Assembly (NCBI GenBank): GCA_027475525.1 | Contig: JAMWFC010000054.1 | Location: 2,658,468 to 2,722,467 of the forward strand | Direction of reading: 5' to 3' | Source of the DNA: Macrolepiota albuminosa | Lineage: Eukaryota > Basidiomycota > Agaricomycetes > Agaricales > Agaricaceae | DNA length: 64,000 nt | Part shown: positions 22,136-32,175 of the stretch, in pieces | Numbering within the stretch: the stretch's first letter is position 1 | How the letters are laid out: the number at the start of each line of letters is the position of its first letter | Notes under the pieces: model-generated | Told to the model about the DNA's origin: nothing | Seen by the model: only the letters and a program-made list of their open reading frames with translations | Database searches by the model: none | Program-made: the position numbers and the translations under genes

Positions 22136-23713
22136 ATGTCTGGTCAGACAAATCCCGTTGGTGCCAACTCCCAATCGTCTTCTGCACCCAATCCAAGTTC
22201 CTCTGACTCCGACTTTCCATCACAAGTCCCATCCTCCAATACAGTGAGTGATGCTGCCATCAATCCTCCTCAAGACGCTGCAGTTCTGCTGAATGCTGGA
22301 ATACCGGGTCCGATTCCGGAGGATTTCGATTTTGATGAGAAGATGGTTCTGCCTGATGCAATCAGCTGTTTCCAGCTATTGCTGGCGGTTAGGATCCACG
22401 AGAATGCTCTGACTGAAGAATTTAATGACGCCAGCACTCTTCAGACTGTCAATGTTAAGAATACTCCAGTCCCTCGACCTCGAGATATGGATATTGGTCC
22501 TACTCTCAAGCCCGCTTATCTCTTTAACAAAGAAGAAATTCAAGATCTCATTGATAGCAAAGTTCTCTGTGCTCTTTTGGCTCCGTTACCGCCTTCGCTC
22601 CTCAGGGAGATTGTTGCTACTCACGCTCAAAACAATAAACAAGCTGAGATCGAATGCCAGGTCCTTAAAGAGAAGGACAAAGAAGTTGATGGCTCGTTTC
22701 GAGCCAAGCTGTTGGGAAGTATGGAAATGGCTAATCCAGTCAAGCGATCTCTAGGAGAATCCAGAGGCATTGTTATTCCAACTGTTTATCTGCTTAACAT
22801 TCTAAATCGTTTTTCCCCCCCGTTACACTTTTTCACTAATCAACATATAGATCTCGTTAACAACTCTCCACAGATGGTGCACACCAAGGTTGCACGTTCT
22901 TACAGTCCTGAAGACAAGTCTGCAGATAAGGTTCTTCTTCTGGACATTGCCAAGATGATTCAGATTTGGAGAAACGATGACACGCATCTATGTCTCACTC
23001 CTTTGCGATTTATTGAGGCTTCGAAGAACCTTGAGGAGGCCCTTAAACTACTCGGGAAGGAGCCTTCTGTTACGGATCCCACAGATGGTCCGACTTCGTC
23101 CTCAACAAACCATGCGATTGAATATGGTAAACACCTCAGTTTCTTTCAACAAATCGAGAATTTTGAGGATACTTATCCTCTATGGTATAAATTTGAACGA
23201 GAGGCTTGTCTAGATATTCTCATGGCCAACGTTGTCTTTAATTGGTCAAAGTATGCTTCCCAAGTTGATGTAATCCTTCAATCTCACCATGCGCTGATGG
23301 AGGATTGCAAAAGGATGTATGAAGCTAAAGTGCCACGTTCTTCCTATTCTTCTGACGTCACTTCCCACCGATCCTCTTCTAAAACTAATCCTCTTCTTTT
23401 TCAGGATGCCACACCGGCGTGCCTTCTGTGTGGAAAGGCGCACCGGTTTACCGAGCATCTCACTAATGCCACTTTGTTTGAGGATGGAAAGCCACTCTTT
23501 GCCCGGCTTGCAGGAAATCAACTTGTCACCACCAAGCACCAGTGTGGAGGGCAACCCCAGAGGATCTGCGAGGTCTTTAATCTCAACCGATCCTGCAATA
23601 ACCGGCATGGCAGCAACGCAATTCACGTGTGCTCACTCTGTGATGGGGACCACCCTGCCTTTGCGCATTCATGGACATGCCTGCATGTTGTCAATGGCAG
23701 AATCTATGCCTGA
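22136..23713 (+). CDS. Ngaro-A Gag-like protein
   Basis: Start chosen at ATG 22136 (MSGQTNPVGAN), just after repeat A1, as in Ngaro-B. The 525-residue frame is open. Shared blocks with the Ngaro-B copy include NAGIPGPIPEDFDFDEK, RPRDMDIGP, LCALLAPLPPSLLREIV, KEVDGSF, LVNNSPQMVHTKVARS, DKVLLLDIAKMIQIW and STNHAIEYGKHL. The C-terminus has Cys/His clusters (ACLLCGK.HRFTEH, then HVCSLCDGDHPAFAHSWTC: C-x2-C-x4-H-x6-C) suggesting a nucleic-acid-binding zinc knuckle. The stop overlaps the next frame (ATGCCTGA at 23706-23713). Confidence 0.8.
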   Translation: MSGQTNPVGANSQSSSAPNPSSSDSDFPSQVPSSNTVSDAAINPPQDAAVLLNAGIPGPIPEDFDFDEKMVLPDAISCFQLLLAVRIHENALTEEFNDASTLQTVNVKNTPVPRPRDMDIGPTLKPAYLFNKEEIQDLIDSKVLCALLAPLPPSLLREIVATHAQNNKQAEIECQVLKEKDKEVDGSFRAKLLGSMEMANPVKRSLGESRGIVIPTVYLLNILNRFSPPLHFFTNQHIDLVNNSPQMVHTKVARSYSPEDKSADKVLLLDIAKMIQIWRNDDTHLCLTPLRFIEASKNLEEALKLLGKEPSVTDPTDGPTSSSTNHAIEYGKHLSFFQQIENFEDTYPLWYKFEREACLDILMANVVFNWSKYASQVDVILQSHHALMEDCKRMYEAKVPRSSYSSDVTSHRSSSKTNPLLFQDATPACLLCGKAHRFTEHLTNATLFEDGKPLFARLAGNQLVTTKHQCGGQPQRICEVFNLNRSCNNRHGSNAIHVCSLCDGDHPAFAHSWTCLHVVNGRIYA

Positions 23714-25914
23714 ACCACGCCGACGTCCTACACCAAAGGTTTTGAACTACCCAGACCTCACCCTTCACGTTCATCCACGACTACTCATGCGTTCCTCATC
23801 ACCTCAAGACATCGAACTCTTTGAACGAGTAGTTCATCCTTATAATTCCAGAGCTTTCACACAACTCCTTTCAAAACATAATTTAGAAAATTCCTACCTT
23901 CATCTGGTTAAAAATCTGCAGCGGGGCTTTCCTTTGGGTACCTTCCCTCTGCTTACCAATTCTATTCTTATTCGTAATCATTCCTTGGTTTCTGAGTTTC
24001 CTCAAGTGATTCGAGATTATTTTAATGACAAAATTGCTGCGTGCTGCATGTCTGGGCCCTTTACTCTCTCTCACATCGAACATATCCTCAGGGGACCTGT
24101 CTACTCTTCTCCTTTGATTGTTGCTGTCCAACATCAAGGACCTGACTTGCCAACTAAATATTGCATTTGTCAGAATTTGTCAAAAAATGACCCCCTAACA
24201 GGTACCTTCTCCGTAAACAGCTTTATTGATAAAGAAGACTTCCCGACATGCTTTGACATGGCACATCTTGTAGCTGAGCAGGTAAGCTTAGTCGATCTAA
24301 CTGTTTTCCCTTCTCTGTCATTTCTTCATGCCATATGGGCATTATTCATATTTCCATCTCTCATTCTTAGAGTTTTACTTTCGTGCCTCACTCACTTTTA
24401 TGCATCATTTCTCGAAACACTATTTTGGTGTTGTTTATTTCTCGAATGCAATCTCAGCATTATCTTGATGCTTCCTATGATTTCTAGAACGCTATCTCAG
24501 CACTATTTCAATCTCAACTCTTTTCTGCCCCCCTTTAATTTTGACATTTCACTGTGTTCCAGTTTCAATTTTCTTTCTTGGTCATCTTGACACTTTTTAT
24601 TACGCTTTTTCAGCGTTATTCCATTTCATCATTTCTTGCCTTTAAGGCTTTCATAATTTCGATGTTTTCTTTCATTTCAAGATCTCTTTACTATTCGTGA
24701 TCTGCAAAATCCTTCGTTCTTGTGCTGATTGAACTCAGGTGGCTGTTTTGCCTCCTGGAACGCAAGCCTGCTGCTTCGATATCAAATCTTTTCATCGAAC
24801 TTGTCCAGTGCTCCCGGACCACAAGCCTTTTTTAGTTGTTGGTTTTGAAGAAAGTTTCTTCATTGACCACAATCACCCTTTCGGTACAAGGCCTGCCAGT
24901 AGCAATGCTGGTCAGATTGCCAATGCCTTAGTGGATATCTGGTCTGCGGAAATGGAAAACAATGGTATGCTCTTTAAGTTCAAAGATGACATTAATTGTT
25001 TCCGATTTCCAAACACATCTGGTCCTTTTCGACACAACACTTATTCCTACGCTCATGACAGAGATTCAGCTCTTGGCCTCATATGTATCATGTCTCAATG
25101 TTCCTTGGCATGCCAAAAAATCTGGTACCGAATTCAAAAACTCTTTTTCTTTCATAGGTTTTGCTTGGGACCTACCACACAAACATGTATCTCTTTCCGA
25201 TAAAAAGCGCATAAAATATTTACAACGCATAACTTCGATGCTTGAAGATCACGAGAACAACCACAACAGTTTTAAACCCAGAGACATTCAAGTGCTGCAT
25301 GGCACTCTGATTCATGTCTCTTTCGTGTTTCCAGAAGGATCCTCATGTTTACCTGTTTTCTCAAATTTCATGTCTTCTTACCATAACAACATATTTGCCA
25401 AACGTCATCTTACAAATTCATTTGTACACTCTCTTAAATGGTGGCAGGCAAGACTTCAAGATACAGCTGCTTTCCATCAACTCTTCCTGATCCAACCTCT
25501 AGAAGACTTTGGAATTTTTGTCGATGCCTCCACATCTTGGGGTATTGGCATCATATTGGGCCAATTCTATTATACTCTCAAGTTAAAACCGAATTGGAAA
25601 CTTCCTGGTCTAGACATCTGTTGGCTTAAATCCATTGTGATCGAAGTCCTTTTCTATTTTCTGCGTCAATTTAAAATACAAAACAGGCAATCATTCAATT
25701 TCTTTTCACATTCATTTCTAATATGATCCTGTTTTCTTAGAAGAATACTTATTCATTCTGACAACTTGGGAGCTATCGGCACCCATCAAAAGGGGTGTAG
25801 TCGTTCCATCTACCTCAATCTGTCTGTCCGATGTTCTTACTCAGTTTTGAACGAGTGTATGATTGTTCCAAAATTTTGTTATATTCCCTCAGACATTAAC
25901 CTGGCAGACGCGCT
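23706..25914 (+). pseudogene. Ngaro-A reverse transcriptase / RNase H
   Basis: The RT fingers region runs from HPYNSRAFTQLL to CICQNLSKNDPLTGTFSVNSF and LVAEQ. A 457-nt intron (24282-24738, GTAAGC..CTCAG) follows. The palm has CCFDIKSFHRTCPVLPDHKPF, HPFGTRPASSN and KFKDDIN, the DD of the active site. A frameshift near 25080 breaks it. Downstream are NVPWHAKKSGTEF, GFAWDLPHKHVSL, IQVLHGTLIHVSFVFPEGSS and RNase H motifs FVDASTSWGIGI, CWLKSIVIEVLF. A 54-nt GC-AG intron (25687-25740) precedes RILIHSDNLGAIG and FCYIPSDINLADAL. Homology to Ngaro-B stops at about 25915. Confidence 0.82.
24282..24738 (+). other. intron 1 of Ngaro-A RT, conserved in Ngaro-B
   Basis: Phase-0 intron after LVAEQ and before VAVLPPGTQACCF. 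It contains stops in frame. Ngaro-B has a 389-nt intron at the same codon (46796-47184), with little sequence similarity inside. Confidence 0.8.
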
Positions 25915-26235
25915 GATGACGCCAACTGTGGTTGGGTGCGCTGGACGTATACGCAGTACCACGCCGTCTCCAGCGCTTGGCATACGTAGTTGTGAGGAGT
26001 CCTGACAGGGTCCCGGTGTGCTCGAGTGGAGGTAGTAAAACGATGCGCTAGATTGTAGCNNNNNNNNNNNNNNNNNNNNNNNNNNNNNNNNNNNNNNNNN
26101 NNNNNNNNNNNNNNNNNNNNNNNNNNNNNNNNNNNNNNNNNNNNNNNNNNNNNNNNNNNCCTCCTCCAATCTCACTACAAACACGATCTCCGATCTCACT
26201 ATAAACACGACTCCCAATAATTCTGATATTTACAC
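25915..26235. other. unidentified insert and scaffold gap in Ngaro-A
   Basis: Ngaro homology ends at NLADAL. The sequence up to 26059 (CAACTGTGGTTGGGTGCGCTGG...) and from 26160 (repeating CTCCAATCTCACTACAAACACGA-type units) matches neither Ngaro-B nor Copia-1. It probably belongs to another inserted element of unknown size. Confidence 0.5.
26060..26159. other. assembly gap, 100 N
   Basis: Run of 100 N, probably a fixed-size scaffold gap of unknown true length. Confidence 1.
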
Positions 26236-26696
26236 TGTTAGAATTAGACGCTGATACAACCTCAGTTCAATATACAGTTGACTGGAATTTATTGTATTGT
26301 ACCTGATACAACTTTATACGATGTGGAACGAGTAAATAAGTAAGTGTGTGTACGAAGGTATGACGATTTCTGGAGACTCACCCTCAGTTCAATATACAGT
26401 TGACTGAGGGTGTGGTATCGTAGGGTGCTACTATAAATACGAGGTGGGGACAAAGGGAGCTTTGTCCCTAGTGCGATTGCGACGGAACAGTGACGGTGGC
26501 CACTAGTGTGATTGCAATGGAGTAGTGACGGTGGCCACTAGGATGCGATTGTTCGTGTGATATGTAACGAGGGATTGTCCCTGATGTGATTGCAGTGAAG
26601 TAGTGGTGGTGGCAGTGCGATTGTGTGTGTCGTGGAACGAGGGATTCGATCAAGGTTGAGGGGCTGTCGTCATTGTGGGCGCACAGGCGCTAACAC
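26236..26696 (-). repeat. 3' LTR of Copia-1
   Basis: 461 bp. It contains a stem-loop, CCCTCAGTTCAATATACAGTTGACTGAGGG split around a short loop at about 26391-26421, also present in the other LTR and, in similar form, in Copia-2. Confidence 0.92.
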
Positions 26697-26710
26697 TCCT
26701 CCTCAGCTGA
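26697..26710 (-). other. polypurine tract of Copia-1
   Basis: On minus, CTGAGGAGGAG immediately precedes the 3' LTR. Confidence 0.6.
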
Positions 26711-26757
26711 AACCTCGCGTCGGATGACGTAGCTCGTTCCCTCCTCCTCGAATGGGA

Positions 26758-28868
26758 TCATGGCTTGGGTAATAGACCCAGCAGTGTCCGCAGACACGTG
26801 AAAGTGGGTGTTGCGAGGGCCTTGGTAAAAAGGTTGGCAATGTTGTACTTCGTGTTGATGTACCGGACGCAGATCTCGTTCGATTGTACGCATTCTTGCA
26901 GGAAGTGATATTTTATGTTGACGTGCTTCATGCGGGCATGTAGAGTGGGGTCTTCTGACAGATTGATTGCTGCGTTGTTGTCACATAAGATTGGCGTGGG
27001 TTTCGTGAATGCCTTACCATGACCTATTGCTTTGAGCAGTGTCCGCAGCCAGATACACTCCTGTGCGCTTTTGAAGGCGGCCATATATTCCGCCTTGCAC
27101 GACGATGCTGCAACGGTCTTCTGCTTCCTGGCAGCCCATGATACGATGCCTGAACCAAGACTCCACGCATAGCCTCCGACGCTGTGCCGAGTGTCAACGC
27201 AGTTTGCCCAGTCGGAGTCGGTGAAGCCGACTAGGTCGATCGGGCCGCCGTCGTGCCTCCCTCCCAACGTGAGCTTGAGGTCGCACGTCCCCTTTAGATA
27301 TCGTACCAGTCACGTGGCTGCCGTCCAGTGGACCGCGGTGTAGTTTTCGATGAATTGTGCGAGTTGACCGACCGCATAGGCAATGTCGGGGCGTGTGGAT
27401 ATTGCTACGTATAATAGGCATCCAACTAGCAAACGATATGGAGTTTTCTGCAGGGTGTGTATCTCCTCCTGAGATAGTGAGGATCGATCAACTTTCCTGA
27501 GTTTCAGGCCGGGTTCCATGGGGAGGGATAGGGGTGTGGCCGAGGCCTGTCCGAACTGTGAGACGATTTTGTCGATTAGGGATGTTTGGGAAAGGCGTAC
27601 AAGAGAGTTCTGCCGGTCCCACTCGATGGCTATTCCTACAACGAACCTGGGGATCCCTAAGTCTGATATGGTCCATGCAGTGCGCATCTGTTCCTTGAGT
27701 CTGTCATTTTCTGACTTACAGCTCGCTATTGCCAAGAAATCGTCGACATGGAGCGCTGCAATGGTGGTGCCACGGTCCGACTTGCGGTAGTAGATGCATG
27801 ATTCACATGCGAGACGTGTGAAGCCCCACGAGATCATCTTGTCGTTGACCGTGTGATTACAAATACGGCCTGCTTGTTTCATTCCATATAACCCACGCAC
27901 AAGACACCATACCCAAGTTTCTTTTCCTGTCTCCTCGAAACCTTCTGGCTGCTGCATGTATTGAATCTCGTCTTCAGGCAGCAGTCCATATAGAAACGCG
28001 GTCTTTACATCTATTTGGGTGGCGTCCCAGCCTTTGGCAGCCGCTAGATGTAATAGGATTCGCCATGATTCCATTCGTGCTGTAGGCGAGGTTGTTCTGG
28101 TGTAGTCTCTTCCGAAGACTTGCTCGTAACCTTTGAAGACCAATCGTACTTTGAAGCGTACGGCTCTGCCGTTCTCGTCGCGTTTTATCTTGAAGATTGG
28201 TCGACCTTTGCGAACCTTCTGTCCTTCCAGTACGTCCTCGTGCCGGATCAGTTTATAGACACCCATATCCTTTAGGGACTTCAGCTCGTCTTGGTACGCC
28301 TCCTGCCAGTGCTTCGCGTCGGCAAATTCCTGAGCTTCCTTCCACGTTCGAGGCTCGTCAGTTAGCTCGATTGAAAGGGGGTCGTCGAGTGCCTCAGCCA
28401 TAGCCAGTAAGTGTTCGATGTCCTTGATTTCGGCCATGTTAGCGAGCTCGGGTAGGTCTTGGGTTCGTGCATTGTTGACCGGATTTTGGGCAGCTAAGTT
28501 CCCTGTGTTCTGCGCTATCTCAGTGTCAATCCTCTTCTCAGCTCGCGCTACCCTCAATCTGTCCCCAGCGTCCTTTGACTCCTGTACGGCTCGCTCCAGG
28601 CGTGTTACGGGAGGCTGATTTTGTGCCGCTTTCATGGTGGGTACTGGTATTTGGGTCGATCGATGCAGTTGTTGAGCAGGTGCAGCTACGATCTGTGGCG
28701 CATCGTCCTGAGGGTTCTCAACTACGGCTTGCTCTCCATTTTGTATTTGGGGGAGGATAACATTTGTATTGTCGTCGATCGTGAATGGATTTGGAGCTGA
28801 AGTTGCCTTGATCTGGTCAATCGACGTGAGATCTTTGTTCCTCGCAATACACGTGACTGGTTGAACTT
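26758..28868 (-). pseudogene. Copia-1 reverse transcriptase and RNase H
   Basis: The RT core (to 27310) has QIDVKTAFLYGLLPEDEIQY, LVRGLYGMKQAGR and the active site LHVDDFLA, then QTSLIDKIVSQFG and PYRLLVGCLLYVA. TGA at 27310-27312 interrupts VHWTAAT-LVRYLKGT, where CGA (Arg) would be expected. RNase H continues in the same frame with GFTDSDWANC, RHSVGGY, SCKAEYMAAFKSAQE, LCDNNAAINLSEDP and HIDVKYHFLQE-type sequence (here HVNIKYHFLQE). One substitution therefore separates it from an intact frame. Confidence 0.9.
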
Positions 28869-28881
28869 TGTTTGTTGGAGA

Positions 28882-29934
28882 TCAATCCTCGTGGCGCTCT
28901 ATGAATCGTACGTGGTGTGACTCGTGGATCCTTCTAGTTCTTGGATCATAGCAGCGGTACGACTTTGAATTCCTTCCGTAACCGATGAGAATACATTCCG
29001 TTCCGCGTGCGTTGAGTTTTGGGTTATGCTGATCTAGTGTGAGGACAAATGCGCGGCAGCTGATCTCTTTCATGTAAGTGTAGTCAGGCTTCCGTTTGTA
29101 CCATAGTTCGAACGGTATCTTTCCTTCAAGTGACTTTGTAGGCGTTTTTGAGTGCAGGTGAGTGGCCGTGAGGTAAAATTCGTCCCATAGTGATTCAGGA
29201 CACTTAGCTGCAAGTCTCATCGTTCTCGCCTTTCCTAGAAGCGTCCTGTGCATCCTTTCTACACGTCCCATGTGTTGCGAAGTGTACGGGGTGCCGAATT
29301 CATGTCTCGAGCCCAATGAGGCAAGCCATTTCTCCATTTGATTGTTCTTGAGCTCGCTGTCATGTCCTGTTCGATAGGTCTTTACACACCTTCCCGTTTC
29401 CAGTTCTCTTTCCTTTTGCCAGGCTTGTAGTGCTGGAAATGCGTCGCTTTTCGATCTGAGCGGTATGGACCACGGCATGTTGGTGTAATCGTCGACAATG
29501 TCCATAATGTATATATTTCTGGTACGTGATTGCACATGCATAGGCCCAGCTAAGTCTACCCATACGATTTCTAACATCCCAGTCGCTCTACGCCCTTCCT
29601 CCCGCACTTTGGGTACCGGTGACTTCGTCTGTTTACCAAGAATACAGAGGTCACATTTAGGTAGTGCAAGGAGGGGGATGTGCGGCGTACCTGGGAGTAG
29701 ACCAGTACGGGCCATCTTGGCGATGACTTGGTAGTTTGCGTGACCGAGTCTCCAATGCCAAGTGTTGACATTGAACGGGTGTTGCGCAGTGAGGGCGTGT
29801 TTGACTAGTGCATTCTGTAAATCGAGCGTGTAGAGACGGCGTCCAGGGATGAGTGGTCCTGACGCCAGGAGCATCCCGCTGGTATCGTCTAGAATGGTGA
29901 CTCCCGTGTTGCTGAAGGTGATTGAGGCGCGCAT
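28882..29934 (-). pseudogene. Copia-1 integrase
   Basis: Zinc-binding part WHWRLGHANYQ and CDLCILGKQ; core Asp in VWVDLAGPM, second acidic motif TGHDSELKN, Glu in GRVERMHRTLLGKAR, then HLHSKTPTKSLEGKIPFELW and GYGRNSKSYRCYDP. TGA at 28882 and a TGA between protease and integrase (about 29962) are single stops in otherwise continuous frame. Confidence 0.9.
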
Positions 29935-29964
29935 GCCCGTGACTAGTGCTGAAACAGATATGAG

Positions 29965-30615
29965 TCAGACGGTGGAGGTAGGTATGTACAACGCGTTCTC
30001 CAATACTATTTCGGCCTCGTTCTGGATGTGTAATTTGATCGTTCCTACACCCAGCGCCTCAATGGACGTGCCTCCAATTCCTTTGACTGCACGTGGCAGG
30101 GTAGCCTGTAGCGTGATGAAGTCGGATCTGCAGGGAGATATGTGGACCGTTGCTCCTGAGTCGAGGTAGAACGGTTTCTCATTCAGGGATGAGAGGAATG
30201 TGCGTCCTTGCTGATTCAACGGAGCGATTTCCGTGGTGGCTAGGATAGTCTTGTGTCCTTCGATGAGATGGTCGTTCCAGTCGATGGATGTTCGGAGTTT
30301 GCTGCCGGCGTCGTTGAGGTCGACTTCGGTTGCCATAAACCCTTGGTACTCGAAGAAGTCTGTGGAATTAGTTGTTGTAGCTGATGCGATGCCTGCGAAC
30401 TCGGTCATTTTTGTGGTTGTGGTGTCCGCTTTTTCAGCTTCGAGTTGGATCTTTTGGAGGTGTGATGCGTCGACTATGTAAGCTTGCCCATCAAGCCCCT
30501 TGACCGCAATGCCGGCCTTCGCTGCTCCTCCTGTCTTTGCATTGTTATTTGGTTTTGCTCCTCCTCGTGCGGCTTGCCGTGCGGTTTTGGACTCCTCAAT
30601 CGTTTTCCCGGCCAT
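29965..30615 (-). pseudogene. Copia-1 Gag C-terminus and aspartic protease
   Basis: Begins GGGMAGKTIEESKTARQAARGG after a Cys/His cluster read in the same frame (CCDLCFGLGFLCRGHTKQ, 30640-30710, with a TGA). Protease motif FYLDSGATVHISPC gives the catalytic DSG. AYIVDASHLQKI precedes it. Copia-2 has the same arrangement at 55680-56283. Confidence 0.88.
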
Positions 30616-30940
30616 GCCGCCACCAGGTCAAACACACCACTGCTTGGTGTGGCCGCGGCACAGAAAACCAAGCCCGAAGCATAGGTCGCAGCAGGACCAT
30701 CCGGGTCCGTGATTGTGCGTGCCGGGGATGTTCTTCGTCGCAATGAGGGCGGTGTCCGACGTGGGCTTAGCAAGGGTGGCAAGCTGTCGATGGTCTGAAA
30801 GAGTTTCCGGATCTCGACTGAAGTGTAGGGCTTTGTCGCCGTGGAATCAGCGAGCCCGCGTGACACCTGGGTCTGGACGGACTCGAAAGCTTTGTCGTTA
30901 ATTGAGTTGAGGAGTGCGATGCACTTGAGGAGGTCCTTGT

Positions 30941-31471
30941 CTATGGCTCTGATGGCGAATGCGCGGTCAATGAGCTCGCATATTTTCCTGGCTGTGGCGT
31001 CGATGGGACTGGATATGGGAGCGTATGTAGAAAGGGCTTCACGGGTCCCTCACTCTGTGTGCGTGCCTTTAAGGCATCGTAACATTCCTTGGCCGTGCCG
31101 TCGGTGGTGAGTCCTTCTTGTTCAGCGTCAGATACGGCTGCTCGGATTACACCAATGATGAGGTCGTTGTTGGCCAACCAGTTAGAATATGCAACTGGTT
31201 CTGTGATGTGGCTCGGCTCAGTGATCAGCCGCTCGGGTTTCGTCTCGGGCGCGAAGATGTATCGGTCCAGGCCAGTTTGCTGTAAAAATATTTCTAATTT
31301 ATTTGACCACTTCAGGAACTCGCCTGTGGCGCGGTCGAAAGGGGTCTCCGACGCCGGCCAGTGTGCATTGAGTTTGACTGTGCGAATGCGGGGGTGAATG
31401 GCGTCGTTGGTCGACATGGATGTGTTGGAAGGGTCCGATCCCATAGCGGAGGTGTCCGGGAGAGAGGACAA
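30941..31471 (-). pseudogene. Copia-1 Gag N-terminal part
   Basis: Starts MSSLPDTSAMGSDPSNTSMS; typical Copia Gag features FLKWSNKLEIFLQQTGLDRYIF, YSNWLANNDLIIGVIRAAVSD and ECYDALKARTQSEGPVK. The frame then shifts before the zinc-binding part, so Gag is split. Confidence 0.85.
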
Positions 31472-31662
31472 AGAGATGGAACAAGGCGCGTGAAGACAAA
31501 TGGGGACACGCTAGTAAGGTATGATCAGCCGGAATCAAATGTCCGCGCGTTGTGATATTCGTGAAGGGTCAAAGTGATCAGTCAGAGCTGAGAGTGCCGC
31601 AAGCAATTCTACGACGGTGCGGTTAAGTTGTTCGAGTCAAATGCAGTTGGTTGCTCAGAGTG

Positions 31663-31685
31663 CGTAGCAGCAAGGTCCCATAACC
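31663..31685 (-). promoter_or_regulatory. primer-binding site of Copia-1
   Basis: On minus, directly after the 5' LTR: GGTTATGGGACCTTGC. The GGTTATGGG core is repeated after the Copia-2 LTR. It resembles the complement of the anticodon arm (CAU loop) of initiator tRNA-Met, the half-tRNA primer type known from Drosophila copia. The tRNA match is inferred. Confidence 0.55.
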
Positions 31686-32145
31686 TGTTAGAATTAGACG
31701 CTGATACAACCTCAGTTCAATATACAGTTGACTGGGATTTATTGTATCGTACCTGATACAACTTTATACGATGTGGAACGAGTAAATAAGTAAGTGTGTG
31801 TACGAAGGTATGACGATTTCTGGAGACTCACCCTCAGTTCAATATACAGTTGACTGAGGGTGTGGTATCGTAGGGTGCTACTATAAATACGAGGTGGGGA
31901 CAAAGGGAGCTTTGTCCCTAGTGCGATTGCGACGGAACAGTGACGGTGGCCACTAGTGTGATTGCAATGGAGTAGTGACGGTGGCCACTAGGATGCGATT
32001 GTTCGTGTGATATGTAACGAGGGATTGTCCCTGATGTGATTGCGGTGAAGTAGTGGTGGTGGCAGTGCGATTGTGTGTGTCGTGGAACGAGGGATTCGAT
32101 CGAGGTTGAGGGGCTGTCGTCATTGTGGGTGCACGGGCGCTAACA
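31686..32145 (-). repeat. 5' LTR of Copia-1
   Basis: 460 bp, partner of 26236-26696. Confidence 0.92.
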
Positions 32146-32175
32146 TACACTCCTTGGTACAGGTCTCTTGACGCC

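Larger units (their letters stand above)
26236..32145 (-). mobile_element. Copia-1, nearly complete Ty1/Copia retrotransposon inserted in Ngaro-A
   Basis: LTRs 26236-26696 and 31686-32145, both TGTTAG...CTAACA, about 98.5 percent identical by eye. Flanked by the 5-bp target duplication TACAC (26231-26235 and 32146-32150). Gag, protease, integrase, RT and RNase H follow each other on the minus strand, the Copia order. A primer-binding site at 31685 downward and a polypurine tract at 26697 are present. Few stops, mostly TGA replacing expected Arg, interrupt it. It is a young insertion that has just begun to decay. Confidence 0.93.
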
